A DNA stretch of 35,478 nt from Alphaproteobacteria bacterium (lineage in GTDB: Bacteria > Pseudomonadota > Alphaproteobacteria > Sphingomonadales > Sphingomonadaceae). The notes under the pieces are model-generated. The model searched no databases. It was not told the DNA's origin and worked only from the letters and a program-made list of their open reading frames with translations. Within the stretch, counting starts at the first letter, position 1; each line of letters starts with the position of its first letter. Of the stretch, positions 7,598 through 16,546 are shown in pieces. The position numbers and the translations under genes were made by a program. The DNA is taken from NCBI GenBank assembly GCA_018823905.1, contig JAHJHL010000139.1, positions 1 through 35,478 of the forward strand, given 5' to 3'.

Positions 7598-7945
7598 CTA
7601 TATCATTGTGATCTGGCTTGGAGACGCATCCGCTGCTCCGCTGACCCCATCCCACCAATCGCCCAGCGCGTCGATCAACGGGACGAGCCGTCCGCCATCC
7701 ACGGTCAGATCATATTCGACACGCCGCGGATAGCCCTCGAATTCGGTGCGCCGTACGATCCCCGCGTCCTCCAGCTTGCGCAATTCCAGCGTCAGCATCT
7801 TGTGCGATATCGTTGGGTTGTCGCGTTGCAGGTCGCTAAACCGCTTGGTCCCGTCGCTGAGATAATAGATCAGCAAGCTGGGCCAGCGCCCGCTCAGCAC
7901 CTGCATTACTTCTTCGATCGGACAGCGCGAAACCAGATCTTTCAT
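7598..7945 (-). CDS. HxlR-family winged-helix transcriptional regulator
   Basis: About 115 residues with the HxlR layout: an N-terminal Cys followed by Pro (SRCPIEEVMQVLSGRWPSLL), a winged helix with RFSDLQRD and ISHKMLTLELRKLEDAGIV, and the wing EFEGYPRRVEYDLT. HxlR proteins often sense electrophiles or oxidants through this Cys. The start is one of two adjacent ATGs (7945 or 7948); GAGG sits at better spacing for 7945. An upstream extension in frame to 8047 has no support. It is divergent from the GST-like gene at 8052, a common arrangement in which the regulator controls both, and the pair suggests a response to reactive small molecules. Confidence 0.88.
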   Translation of the reverse strand: MKDLVSRCPIEEVMQVLSGRWPSLLIYYLSDGTKRFSDLQRDNPTISHKMLTLELRKLEDAGIVRRTEFEGYPRRVEYDLTVDGGRLVPLIDALGDWWDGVSGAADASPSQITMI

Positions 7946-7958
7946 CATCGCCTCATGG

Positions 7959-7976
7959 TTACAAAAAGGTGCGTAA
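7959..7976. promoter_or_regulatory. Candidate HxlR operator in divergent promoter region
   Basis: The intergenic region contains TTAC (7959-7962) and GTAA (7973-7976), an inverted repeat with a 10-bp spacer, 14 bp upstream of the HxlR start. HxlR regulators bind short inverted repeats near their own promoters. The half-sites are short, so chance is possible. Confidence 0.25.
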
Positions 7977-8051
7977 TTTACGTCGCGTCGGGGCGCCCTA
8001 TATCGGCGACCGCTGCGCAGCTCCCCCTCATAACGAAACTGGAGCAATATA

Positions 8052-8756
8052 TTGGAACCGATCCTTATCTATGGCTTCCCGCTGGGAAGTTCCATGGGGC
8101 TTGTTGCGGCCCTCGAATGGCTGGGCAAGCCCTATCGCCTGTGCCGCGTCGACATGCTCGGCGAAATGCGTGAACCCGCATACGCCCGCATCAACGCACG
8201 GCACGAAACCCCGGCCTTGATTACCGATCGGGGGCAGCCGCTAACCGAATCCATGGCGATCGCGCGCTGGTTTGCCGCGTACGATGACGCGCGCCGGATC
8301 AGCCCCGACCCGCTGTCGCCCGACGCCGACCGGATGTGGCAGATCATGGCGTTTATCAACACCGGCTTCACCGGCGCCTTCAGCCCGCTGTGGGCGGCGC
8401 TCGAGATGGAGCCGCCGCGTCCGGCTTTGCAAGCTGCGCTCCGCGAATGGGGCAAGGAAGCGGTGATTGAACGCCACGACAAGCTGGAAACGATGGTCGG
8501 CGGCGACCCCTATCTGGTCGGCGACCGGCCGACGCTGGCCGACGCGCTGTTCATCGGGGTCGCGCGATGGTTGGACTTTCACGAAGTTGCCGATCCCGCG
8601 CGTTGGCCGAAGCTCGCGGCGCTGCGCGGGCGGTTGGAGGCCGATCCAGCGGTCATCTATGCGACGGCGCTCGAAAGCGGCGAGAAGCTGACGGGAAGCG
8701 GCCGGTGTCGCGGCCATGTCCCGCTGGCGGACGTGATCGAACGCTTCGGCGCTTGA
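8052..8756 (+). CDS. Glutathione S-transferase family protein
   Basis: A 234-residue GST-like protein. The N-terminal thioredoxin-like domain shows IYGFPLGSSMGLVAALEWLG (candidate catalytic Ser at 13-14), the cis-Pro region ETPALI and the gamma-glutamyl-binding LTESMAIARW. The C-terminal helical domain has YLVGDRPTLADAL, the N-capping box that stabilises GSTs. The start is TTG at 8052, supported by GGAG 7 nt upstream. It is divergent from an HxlR regulator, so it is probably induced by the same signal. The tail of about 25 residues after the usual GST end (LTGSGRCRGHVPLADVIERF) is not something I recognise. The substrate is unknown. Confidence 0.87.
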   Translation: MEPILIYGFPLGSSMGLVAALEWLGKPYRLCRVDMLGEMREPAYARINARHETPALITDRGQPLTESMAIARWFAAYDDARRISPDPLSPDADRMWQIMAFINTGFTGAFSPLWAALEMEPPRPALQAALREWGKEAVIERHDKLETMVGGDPYLVGDRPTLADALFIGVARWLDFHEVADPARWPKLAALRGRLEADPAVIYATALESGEKLTGSGRCRGHVPLADVIERFGA

Positions 8757-8762
8757 TGTGAA

Positions 8763-8796
8763 AAGGGCGGCGCAGTTGCGAGACTGTGCCGCCCTT
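8763..8796 (+). terminator. Strong hairpin after the GST gene
   Basis: AAGGGCGGCGCAG (8763-8775) pairs with CTGTGCCGCCCTT (8784-8796), 12 of 13 positions, around an 8-nt loop. It begins 7 nt after the stop codon and lacks a clear T-run. It separates the GST gene from the next gene on the same strand. Confidence 0.5.
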
Positions 8797-8810
8797 GATA
8801 CCAGTCGCCC

Positions 8811-9293
8811 ATGGACAGGATCGAAACCCAGGCCTCGGGCGGCTGCCAATGCGGCGCGGTGCGCTATCATGTCACCGCGGTGCTCGACACGTCACACATC
8901 TGCCATTGCCGGATGTGCCAGAAGGCGGCGGGCAATTTTTTCGCCGCCTTGATCGGCGTTCCGCGCGACGCGATCACTTGGACGCGCGGCGAGCCTGCGA
9001 CCTTCAACAGTTCGGACAAGGCCGCGCGCGGCTTTTGCCGCGACTGCGGAACGCCGCTGCTTTACGACTATTTCGAGAGCAAGCACATCAACCTGACGAC
9101 CGGATCGTTCGACGACCCCGCGCAATTCCCACCGCGCATTCAGTTCGGCGTCGAGGCGCAGCTGCCGCTGTTTGACCATCTGCCGATCAAGGTTGAGGGG
9201 ACGACCGAAGAGACGATGGCCGCCTATGTCGGCGCGATCAAGGCGAGCAATCACCAGCACCCGGACCGTGACACCGAGACATGGCCCGCATAG
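8811..9293 (+). CDS. GFA/CENP-V family zinc protein
   Basis: A 160-residue member of the glutathione-dependent formaldehyde-activating enzyme (GFA) family. The zinc ligands are present: GGCQCGAVRY (CxC near residues 12-14), CHCRMCQK and FCRDCGTPL. Founding members speed up formation of S-hydroxymethylglutathione; most homologues have no proven reaction. It lies downstream of a GST gene, so the two may share glutathione chemistry, but a hairpin lies between them. It ends 12 nt before the convergent AraC gene. Confidence 0.87.
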   Translation: MDRIETQASGGCQCGAVRYHVTAVLDTSHICHCRMCQKAAGNFFAALIGVPRDAITWTRGEPATFNSSDKAARGFCRDCGTPLLYDYFESKHINLTTGSFDDPAQFPPRIQFGVEAQLPLFDHLPIKVEGTTEETMAAYVGAIKASNHQHPDRDTETWPA

Positions 9294-9305
9294 GGGCGCC
9301 GGGGT

Positions 9306-9992
9306 TCAGCTCACCGAAAGCCCTGCGATAGCTGCGGTCGGCGTCAGACCGAAAACCCGGTGGAACACGCGCGACAGATGCGCTGTGTCGGCGAAACCGG
9401 CATCCATCGCTGCGGTGCGGACCAACGCTCCCTCCGCCAGCTGCTGCGTTGCATATTGAAGCGCCGACCAAAGCTTGAATTCGCGAAAGCTTTGTCCCGT
9501 CGCCGCCTTGAAAGCGCGAAGCGCCCGCGTGCGCTCCATGCCGAGTCGGTGGGCCAATTCGGTCTGCGGCATCCGCCACATCGGGTCGCCATGGATTGCC
9601 TGTATCGCCGCCGCGACTGCTGGCGGCGGCGCGTGCATGCGCGGCGTGAGCTTGCTGCGCAATTCGGCTACCGAACAGCTGTCATTACACAGCGCGTCGA
9701 GCGCCAAATATGCCGAAGCACCTTTCAAGGCGATCGCCAGCGGCGCGTCGAACGGAAAGACAAGCCCATTGAGGTAGAGCACGTCGGCACCTTGCTCCGC
9801 AAAGGCGACTGTGTGCGCAATCTCGGGGCGGACGAGCAATATGTCCCCTTCGACGCACTGCCCCTCGCGCTCCAGCATCACCGGCCCCGTCCGGCCGATT
9901 AACACGGCAGTCACCAGATTGGCGTGGGTTGCGAGCCGCCGACTGCCGACAGGAAAACAGGAATCGAGATAGGGCGTGATCGCGTCGGGCAT
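9306..9992 (-). CDS. AraC-family transcriptional regulator
   Basis: A 228-residue regulator. The N-terminal half is a cupin-like sensing domain (about 1-110, with LVRPEIAHTVAF). The C-terminal AraC domain has two helix-turn-helix units: ELAHRLGMERTRALRAFKAA and AAMDAGFADTAHLSRVFHRV with FGLTPTA, the usual closing motif. It lies 43 bp downstream of the SnoaL-like gene on the same strand and could be co-transcribed with it. The ligand is not evident. Confidence 0.9.
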   Translation of the reverse strand: MPDAITPYLDSCFPVGSRRLATHANLVTAVLIGRTGPVMLEREGQCVEGDILLVRPEIAHTVAFAEQGADVLYLNGLVFPFDAPLAIALKGASAYLALDALCNDSCSVAELRSKLTPRMHAPPPAVAAAIQAIHGDPMWRMPQTELAHRLGMERTRALRAFKAATGQSFREFKLWSALQYATQQLAEGALVRTAAMDAGFADTAHLSRVFHRVFGLTPTAAIAGLSVS

Positions 9993-10035
9993 CGCTGCAA
10001 CTATGCCCCCTCATCCGCGATCGGCGCAAGCCCGA

Positions 10036-10467
10036 CTATCGCGCGATTCCGGCCTGGGCAAAGGCGGCTGTCATCTGCTGCGCATCGGGATAGACATGCT
10101 TGCTCACCACCTCTCCAGCGCGATTCACCTTGACCACGTCCACCATGTCGACATGCGCGATAAAACTAGTATGGTCGGGCAGCGCGAGCGATAGAACCAT
10201 CGTCCAGTCGAAAATCCAATAGTCGCGCCCATAGATCCGCCGCCCCATCAGCTGCGAAAAATCATATGCCGCAAATAATGTGCGACAATGCGCGCGCAGC
10301 GGTTCGCGTCCGACGACAGATTCCGACCCGTCATGCAGCTGAAAAACCGTATCGTCCGAATGGAGCGAGGCGATCATATCCGGGTCTCGCGTTTCCCATC
10401 CAACATGATAGCGATCGAACAGCGCCTGGGTTGGTAGCGTCTTTTCCTGTTCGGCGGTGTCAGGCAT
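10036..10467 (-). CDS. SnoaL-like (NTF2 fold) protein
   Basis: A 143-residue protein of the nuclear-transport-factor-2/SnoaL fold: an opening helix [21 protein letters not shown], then [23 protein letters not shown] and a curved sheet ending with [22 protein letters not shown]. Such proteins are isomerases, dehydratases or binding proteins, and no reaction can be assigned. I chose ATG at 10467 because GGGGAG lies 7 nt upstream; the TTG at 10482 overlaps that site. It probably forms a two-gene unit with the AraC regulator downstream. It is divergent from purT. Confidence 0.75.
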   Translation of the reverse strand: MPDTAEQEKTLPTQALFDRYHVGWETRDPDMIASLHSDDTVFQLHDGSESVVGREPLRAHCRTLFAAYDFSQLMGRRIYGRDYWIFDWTMVLSLALPDHTSFIAHVDMVDVVKVNRAGEVVSKHVYPDAQQMTAAFAQAGIAR

Positions 10468-10589
10468 ATATCGTCTCCCCAAAAGGTCTTGCGATCTTAT
10501 CGCGCCACGACGCAGGCTCGTTGAAAAAACGTGCGTTGCGCCGCGACGCGATATCGGGTGTGGAGATGTCTTCAGATTCGGAGCCCGCT

Positions 10590-11771
10590 ATGACCCCCAC
10601 CGCCAAAATCCTCCTCCTCGGCTCGGGCGAGCTCGGCCGCGAGTTTGTGATCTCGGCGAAGCGGCTGGGTTGCCACGTTATCGCCTGCGACAGCTATGCC
10701 GCCGCCCCCGCGATGCAGGTCGCCGATGGCTTCGAGGTATTCTCCATGCTCGACGGCGACGCACTGCGCGCCACGATCGAAAAGCACCGGCCCGACCATA
10801 TCGTCCCCGAGGTCGAAGCGATCCGCACCGAAGTGCTTGCCGAAGTCGAGGCGGCAGGTTTCCATGTGGTCCCTTCGGCGCGCGCCGCGCAGCTGACGAT
10901 GAACCGCGACGCGATCCGCGACCTCGCCGCGAGCGAACTCGGGCTCACCACCTCGACCTTCGAATATGCCGAAACGCGCGAGGAACTGCACGCGGCCGCG
11001 GTGCGCATCGGCTTTCCGCTCGTCGTCAAGCCGGTGATGTCCTCGTCGGGCAAGGGCCAGAGCACGGTCAAGGATGCGGACGGCGTCGATGCGGCGTGGG
11101 ACTATGCCGCCGCGGGCATGCGCGGCGACCGGCTGCGCGTGATTGCCGAGGCGTTCATCGACTTCGATTATGAAATCACCCTGCTGACTGTCCGGCACAA
11201 GGGTGGCGTGGCCTTTTGCCCACCGATCGGCCACCGGCAGGAACGCGGCGACTATCGCGAAAGCTGGCAGCCCGCCGCGATGTCGGATGCCGCGCTCGCC
11301 AGCGCGCAGGACATGGCAACAAGAGTCGTCGATGCGCTCGGCGGCCATGGCATTTTCGGGGTCGAATATTTCGTGAAGGGCGACACGGTCATCTTTTCCG
11401 AGCTCAGCCCGCGCCCGCACGATACCGGCATGGTGACGCTGATCTCGCAGTCGCTGTCCGAATTCGACCTCCACGCCCGCGCGATCCTCGGACTGCCGAT
11501 CCCGGCGATCGACGTACCCGACGCCAGCGCCAGCGCCGTCCTGCTCGCCGATCGCGACGCGGCGGATTTCGAGATCACCGGCCTCGCCGACACGCTCACC
11601 CCGCCCGACCCCGCAACCGCGATCGACGCGCGCATCTTTGGCAAGCCGGTCACCCGCCCGTACCGCCGGATGGGCGTGACGCTGGCGAAGGTGGCCGGCG
11701 GCACCACCGACGACGCGCGCGCCGCAGCCGTCGCGGCGGCGGCGAAACTCTCGATCGAATACCGCGCATGA
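10590..11771 (+). CDS. purT: Formate-dependent phosphoribosylglycinamide formyltransferase
   Basis: A 393-residue ATP-grasp enzyme that makes formyl-GAR from GAR, formate and ATP, step three of purine synthesis. It follows E. coli PurT almost end to end: [41 protein letters not shown] (ATP-binding), [15 protein letters not shown] and [15 protein letters not shown] chose ATG 10590 because CGGAG lies 6 nt upstream and the length equals the family's 392; an in-frame ATG at 10566 would add eight residues. It overlaps the next gene by 4 nt (ATGA). No copy of the guaA/purA 13-bp motif is visible upstream. Confidence 0.96.
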   Translation: MTPTAKILLLGSGELGREFVISAKRLGCHVIACDSYAAAPAMQVADGFEVFSMLDGDALRATIEKHRPDHIVPEVEAIRTEVLAEVEAAGFHVVPSARAAQLTMNRDAIRDLAASELGLTTSTFEYAETREELHAAAVRIGFPLVVKPVMSSSGKGQSTVKDADGVDAAWDYAAAGMRGDRLRVIAEAFIDFDYEITLLTVRHKGGVAFCPPIGHRQERGDYRESWQPAAMSDAALASAQDMATRVVDALGGHGIFGVEYFVKGDTVIFSELSPRPHDTGMVTLISQSLSEFDLHARAILGLPIPAIDVPDASASAVLLADRDAADFEITGLADTLTPPDPATAIDARIFGKPVTRPYRRMGVTLAKVAGGTTDDARAAAVAAAAKLSIEYRA

Positions 11772-12241
11772 CGACAATTGCGGTCCAGCGCCTCGCCACG
11801 GGCGACGTCGAAGCGGCGCGCGACCTCAACGCGCTTTATGCCGACGCCTTTGCAGACCATGAAACCTATCGCCGCGACCACCCCGACGACGCGTGGCTTG
11901 CCCGCCAGCTTGCCAAGGACGCGATCATCCTGCTCATCGCCCGCATCGACGGCCGCATCGTCGGCGGCCTCACCGCCTATGAACTCCCCAAGCTGGAGGC
12001 CGCGCGCAGCGAGATTTATCTTTATGACCTCGCGGTCGCCGAAAGCGTCCGTCGCCGCGGCATCGCGACCGCGCTGATCACCGAACTCCAGCACATCGCC
12101 GCCGAAACCGGCGCCTGGGCGGTGTTCGTCCAAGCCGACTATGTCGATCCGCCTGCCATCGCGCTCTACACCAAGCTGGGCGTGCGCGAAGATGTGCTGC
12201 ATTTCGACCTGCCGCCCGTACCGCGCGCAACGGAGGGCTGA
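11768..12241 (+). CDS. AAC(3)-I-like GNAT acetyltransferase
   Basis: A 157-residue GNAT acetyltransferase. The stretch from [20 protein letters not shown] through [34 protein letters not shown] and REDVLHFDL lines up closely with AAC(3)-I gentamicin 3-N-acetyltransferases known from integrons. RRRGIATA is the acetyl-CoA pyrophosphate loop. Here the gene is chromosomal, has the same base composition as its neighbours, and overlaps purT by 4 nt, so it is more likely an old resident homologue than a recent acquisition. Whether it acts on aminoglycosides or on another amine is unknown. It is convergent with the cytochrome b561 gene. Confidence 0.85.
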   Translation: MTTIAVQRLATGDVEAARDLNALYADAFADHETYRRDHPDDAWLARQLAKDAIILLIARIDGRIVGGLTAYELPKLEAARSEIYLYDLAVAESVRRRGIATALITELQHIAAETGAWAVFVQADYVDPPAIALYTKLGVREDVLHFDLPPVPRATEG

Positions 12242-12338
12242 ACCCAACGGCGGGGCAGCGCTAGGCTGCTCGCCGAGCGCGGCGTACGCCATATCCAACC
12301 GCCACGCCCCGCAAGGCGATCGCGGCAGATCATCCGCG

Positions 12339-12878
12339 TCAGAGCATCCGCCGCCGGATCAAGCGATCGGAAAGCCAGAATTCGTGCCACAAGGCCGCTG
12401 CGATGTGGAGCAGGACAAGCGCGGCGAGCGTGTAGGCGCCGTAATGATGGATGTACCAGGCGACGGCACGACCGGTTTCATCCTCCGCCGGGGGCGTGAA
12501 GAGCGCAGGCACCTCGACCAGCCCGAACACCGTCCGCGGCGCCTCCATCCAGACCCAGATGATATAGCCGGTAAGCGGCAGAATGAATAGCAGCGCGTAA
12601 AGGAGAAGATGGGTTGCGGATGCCGCCGCTCGCTGCCAGCGCGGCCCCGGTTCGGCTGCTGGCGCTGGCCGCGCGATGCGCCACAGGAGGCGTAGCAGCA
12701 TCAAAGCGACGATCGTCATGCCAAGCTGGAAATGCACGCGGATCAGCGCAAAGCTGGCGTCGTTGTCCGTCTCCTGTTCGGAGGCCCAGCCGAAGTAAAA
12801 CTGGATGACGACCAGTATCGCAACCATCCAGTGCAGAATCCGCGCCGGAGCGGCGTAGCGCATTGTCGGTTGTTCCAT
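12339..12878 (-). CDS. Cytochrome b561-like membrane protein
   Basis: A 179-residue di-heme membrane protein with four helices. Candidate heme ligands are H16 (RILHWM), H49 (IRVHFQLG), H144 or H145 (WYIHHYGAY) and H158 (LLHIAAALWHEF). Family members pass electrons from quinol in the inner membrane, for example to remove superoxide. I chose ATG 12878 because AAGGAG lies about 12 nt upstream; the ORF extends to 12932 without a signal. It is divergent from an exported intradiol-dioxygenase-like protein, which may or may not be a partner. Confidence 0.88.
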   Translation of the reverse strand: MEQPTMRYAAPARILHWMVAILVVIQFYFGWASEQETDNDASFALIRVHFQLGMTIVALMLLRLLWRIARPAPAAEPGPRWQRAAASATHLLLYALLFILPLTGYIIWVWMEAPRTVFGLVEVPALFTPPAEDETGRAVAWYIHHYGAYTLAALVLLHIAAALWHEFWLSDRLIRRRML

Positions 12879-13032
12879 AGCGGCCGGTTCTCCTTGTCGA
12901 GAGCCGGCGAGTACTACAGGATTCAAGCGCAATTTCGACGGTCACAATGTACCGGGTCAACCGAACCGCTTGCCAGTTTTGCGTGCCTCGATCAAAATCT
13001 GCGCGACCTCCGAAATGAAATGGCCGTCCTCG

Positions 13033-13674
13033 ATGCAAACCCGTCGCACCGTCCTGGTCCAATCAGCGCTCATCGCGGGTACTTTCTTGCTGCCCGGTTG
13101 CGCGAAGGCGCGCGAGCCGGACGGCGGCGTCCGCGCCGGCCTCTATAATTGCGAGGGGTGCGAAGCGGTTGATGAGCGCGATCCGGCCCGATTGGGTTCG
13201 ACAACCCAGATCGCCGGACCGGACGAACCCGGTCCACGCCTGCTGGTTACCGGGCGGGTCACCACGCCGGACGGAACCACCCCGGCCGCGGGCGTGATCA
13301 TTTATGCGCATCATACCAATATCGACGGTCTTTACGCCAACGGCGACGATGAAAGCGAATGGAGCCGTCGCAACGGCCGCTTGCGCGGTTGGGTCAAGAC
13401 CGACGCCGACGGACGATACAGTTTCCTGACGATCAAACCCTCGCCCTATCCCGACATGACGATTCCGGCGCATGTACATCTGATGATCGGCGAGAAGGGG
13501 AAGCGGCGTTACTATGTCGATGACGTGGTATTCGCAGGCGAATTCGGGGTGACCGAGGACTATCGGCGCAATCAGGAACTGCGCGGCGGCAGCGGCATCG
13601 TCACGTTGCGCGACAATGGCAATGGCGTCCTGGTTGCGGAGCGGGACATCATCCTCGAACGCCACCGGGCGTGA
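13033..13674 (+). CDS. Exported intradiol-dioxygenase-like lipoprotein
   Basis: A 213-residue protein with an N-terminal twin Arg (TRRTVL), a hydrophobic stretch and a lipobox LPGC (C23), so it is probably a lipoprotein, perhaps exported by the Tat system. The body matches the beta-sandwich core of protocatechuate/catechol 1,2-dioxygenases: VTGRVTTPDGTTPAAGVIIY, DADGRYSFLTIKPSPYP, IPAHVHLMI and YYVDDVVF. The His-x-His pair and a Tyr in SPYP fit the iron ligands; the first Tyr ligand may be in IDGLYAN. Secreted homologues have mostly unknown substrates. The start at 13033 was chosen from the signal peptide; a second ATG at 13015 is possible. Confidence 0.8.
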   Translation: MQTRRTVLVQSALIAGTFLLPGCAKAREPDGGVRAGLYNCEGCEAVDERDPARLGSTTQIAGPDEPGPRLLVTGRVTTPDGTTPAAGVIIYAHHTNIDGLYANGDDESEWSRRNGRLRGWVKTDADGRYSFLTIKPSPYPDMTIPAHVHLMIGEKGKRRYYVDDVVFAGEFGVTEDYRRNQELRGGSGIVTLRDNGNGVLVAERDIILERHRA

Positions 13675-13732
13675 TCCTTAACACTGGAACCTTGCCCTAG
13701 GCCGCCCCGTCCGCCGCTGCTACACCGCCGCC

Positions 13733-16546
13733 ATGTCGGACAAGAATCATCTCTATCTGGTCGATGGCTCCAGCTACATCTTCCGCGCCTATCACCGCCT
13801 GCCGCCGCTCACCAATCCCAACGGGGTGCCGGTTGGTGCGGTATATGGCTACACCACGATGCTGTGGAAGCTGGCAAAGGACCTGCACGACGCCGACGGG
13901 CCGACACATCTGGCGGTGATCCTCGACCATAGTAGCAAGTCGTTCCGCAACGAGATTTACGACCAGTATAAGGCGAACCGGCCCGAACCGCCCGAAGACC
14001 TCCGCCCGCAATTCCCGCTGATCCGCGACGCGACGCGCGCCTTCTCGTTGCCGTGCATCGAGACGGAAGGGTATGAGGCCGACGATTTGATCGCGAGCTA
14101 TACCGAAGCCGCGGTCGCCGCAGGGTGGGACGTCACCATCGTATCGTCGGACAAGGATCTGATGCAGCTCATTCGCGAGCCCGCGGGCGGCCCCCACGTC
14201 GATATGCTCGACACGATGAAGAATGTCCGCCTCGGGCTCGAAGCGGTGAACGAAAAGTTCGGAGTCACCCCCGATCTCGTCGGCGACGTGCTCGCGCTGA
14301 TGGGCGACAGCGTCGACAATGTCCCCGGCGTCCGCGGGGTCGGGCCGAAGACCGCGACCAAGCTGATCGTCGAATATGGCGACCTCGAAAAAACGCTCGC
14401 GGGCGCCGAGACGATGAAGACGTCGAAGCTGCGCGACAATCTGATCGAACATGCCGATATGGCGCGGCTGTCGCGCGTGCTGGTTGAGCTGAAGCGCGAC
14501 TGTCCGTTGCCCGATGCGCTCGATGACCTGAAGCTGGGCGCAATTCCGCCCTTGCCGCTCAAGACCTTCCTTGATGAGCATGGCTTCCGCTCGCTGTCGG
14601 CAAAACTCGACCTTGGCGGCACCCCCGGTGGGCCGCCGACCTTTCCGCGTGCGGACGCTGCGCCGGTAGCGAGCGTGGGCAATGCGCTATCGACTCCGGC
14701 CCTGCCGCCGATGCCTGCCATCGACCGCTCGGCGTATGAATGCGTCACGACGCTAGACGCACTCGACTGCTGGATCGCCGAGGCCCGCGCCGCGCATGTC
14801 GTCGCCATCGATACCGAAACCGCCAGCCTCGACAGCGTCACCGGACGGTTGGTCGGGGTCAGTCTAGCCACCGCGCCGGGCAAGGCATGCTACATCCCGC
14901 TCGGCCATGGCGGCACCGACATGTTCGCCGAAAAGCCCGAGCAGATTGCGATCGACGCGGCACTCGACCGGCTCCGCGGTCTGTTTGCCGACGATGCGGT
15001 GCTCAAGGTCGGGCACAATCTGAAATATGACATCGGCGTGCTCGCGCAGCATGGCATCATCATCGCACCCTATGACGACACGCTGGTGATGAGCTTTGCA
15101 CTCGACGCGGGCAAGCATCAGCACGGGCTCGACGAGCTGGCGAAGCTCCACCTCGATCACACCTGCCTGACCTTCAAGGAAATGTGCGGCACCGGCAAAT
15201 CGCAGATCAGTTTTGCCGAGGTCCAGCTCGACCGCGCAACCGAATATGCCGCCGAGGATGCCGACGTCGCGCTGCGGCTGTGGAAGCTGCTCAAGCTGCG
15301 CTTGCCGATCGAGGGCGGAACGCGCGTGTATGAGATGGTGGACCGGCCGCTTGCCTCGATTGTCGAGGGCATGGAGCGCGCGGGGATCATGGTGAACCGC
15401 GACTATCTCGCCAAGCTGTCGGGCGAATTCGCGACCGAAATGCTGCGGATCGAAGGCGAAATCCACGCCCTCGCGGGCCAGCCGTTCGCGATCGGCAGCC
15501 CCAAGCAGCTCGGCGAAATCCTGTTCGACAAGCTGGGGCTGAAAGGTGGGCGCAAGGGCAAGTCAGGCGACTGGTCGACTGACCAGAATGAACTGGAACG
15601 GCTCGAACGCGACGGGGTACCGATCGCGCGCAAGATATTGGAGTGGCGCCAGCTCGCCAAGCTGAAATCGACCTATACCGACGCGCTCCAGCAACAGATC
15701 AATCCCACGACTGGCCGCGTCCACACCAGCTACAGCCTGGTCGGGGCGCAGACCGGGCGCTTGTCGTCGACCGACCCGAACCTCCAGAACATCCCGATCC
15801 GCACCGAGACCGGGCGCCAGATCCGCGACGCCTTCATCGCCGCGCCCGGCCATGTCCTGATCGCCGCCGACTATAGCCAGATCGAGCTGCGCCTCGCCGC
15901 GCATATGGCCGACGTCCCCGAACTGAAGGAGGCCTTCGCACAGGGGCAGGACATCCACGCCGCGACCGCAATCGAGCTGTTCGGCGAAAGCAACCGCGAC
16001 ACCCGCGGCAAGGCCAAGACGGTTAATTTCTCGATCCTCTACGGCATTTCGCGCTGGGGACTGGCGGGGCGGCTCGAGATCACCCCTGACGAGGCGCAGG
16101 CGCTGATCGCGCGCTATTTTGAGCGTTTCCCCGGCATTTCCGATTATATCACCGACACGCTCGATAGCGTGCGCGTGACCGGTTATACCGAGACGCTGTT
16201 CGGGCGCAAAACCTGGTTCCCGCGGATCAAGGCCGCGAGCCAGAACGAGCGCGCGGGCAGCGAACGCGCCGCGATCAACGCGCCGATCCAGGGGACCAGC
16301 GCCGACCTGATCAAACGCGCGATGGCGCGGATGCCCAAGGCGCTGGAAGACGCAGGCCTGTCCGACGTCAAAATGCTGCTGCAGGTCCACGATGAACTGG
16401 TGTTCGAGGCGCCCGCCGACAAAGCCGAGGCGGCTGGCGCGGTGATCCGCACCGTGATGATGGGCGCCGCCGAACCGGCGCTCACGCTGTCGGTCCCGCT
16501 CGAGGTAGAAATCGGCATCGGCAAAAGCTGGGGCGAAGCACATTGA
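13733..16546 (+). CDS. polA: DNA polymerase I
   Basis: A 937-residue enzyme with all three domains. The 5'-3' exonuclease (about 1-290) has GYEADDLIAS and LMGDSVDNVPGVRGVGPKTA. The 3'-5' proofreading domain (about 335-520) keeps D360-T-E362, the GHNLKYD motif and YAAEDAD, so it should be active. The polymerase (about 560-937) has motif A ADYSQIELR (D713), motif B RGKAKTVNFSILYG (R758-G771) and motif C QVHDEL (D887). It fills gaps after Okazaki-fragment and excision repair. A proline-rich linker (about 295-325) joins the first two domains. Its stop overlaps the TTG start of a secreted protein. Confidence 0.98.
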   Translation: MSDKNHLYLVDGSSYIFRAYHRLPPLTNPNGVPVGAVYGYTTMLWKLAKDLHDADGPTHLAVILDHSSKSFRNEIYDQYKANRPEPPEDLRPQFPLIRDATRAFSLPCIETEGYEADDLIASYTEAAVAAGWDVTIVSSDKDLMQLIREPAGGPHVDMLDTMKNVRLGLEAVNEKFGVTPDLVGDVLALMGDSVDNVPGVRGVGPKTATKLIVEYGDLEKTLAGAETMKTSKLRDNLIEHADMARLSRVLVELKRDCPLPDALDDLKLGAIPPLPLKTFLDEHGFRSLSAKLDLGGTPGGPPTFPRADAAPVASVGNALSTPALPPMPAIDRSAYECVTTLDALDCWIAEARAAHVVAIDTETASLDSVTGRLVGVSLATAPGKACYIPLGHGGTDMFAEKPEQIAIDAALDRLRGLFADDAVLKVGHNLKYDIGVLAQHGIIIAPYDDTLVMSFALDAGKHQHGLDELAKLHLDHTCLTFKEMCGTGKSQISFAEVQLDRATEYAAEDADVALRLWKLLKLRLPIEGGTRVYEMVDRPLASIVEGMERAGIMVNRDYLAKLSGEFATEMLRIEGEIHALAGQPFAIGSPKQLGEILFDKLGLKGGRKGKSGDWSTDQNELERLERDGVPIARKILEWRQLAKLKSTYTDALQQQINPTTGRVHTSYSLVGAQTGRLSSTDPNLQNIPIRTETGRQIRDAFIAAPGHVLIAADYSQIELRLAAHMADVPELKEAFAQGQDIHAATAIELFGESNRDTRGKAKTVNFSILYGISRWGLAGRLEITPDEAQALIARYFERFPGISDYITDTLDSVRVTGYTETLFGRKTWFPRIKAASQNERAGSERAAINAPIQGTSADLIKRAMARMPKALEDAGLSDVKMLLQVHDELVFEAPADKAEAAGAVIRTVMMGAAEPALTLSVPLEVEIGIGKSWGEAH

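Noticed and set aside
10491-10503. GCGAT-CTT-ATCGC inverted repeat in the purT upstream region
   Set aside because: Too short, and the surrounding sequence is rich in CGAT words; no support for an operator.
10572-11777. A 401-residue open frame on the minus strand
   Set aside because: It is antisense to purT and matches no family I know.
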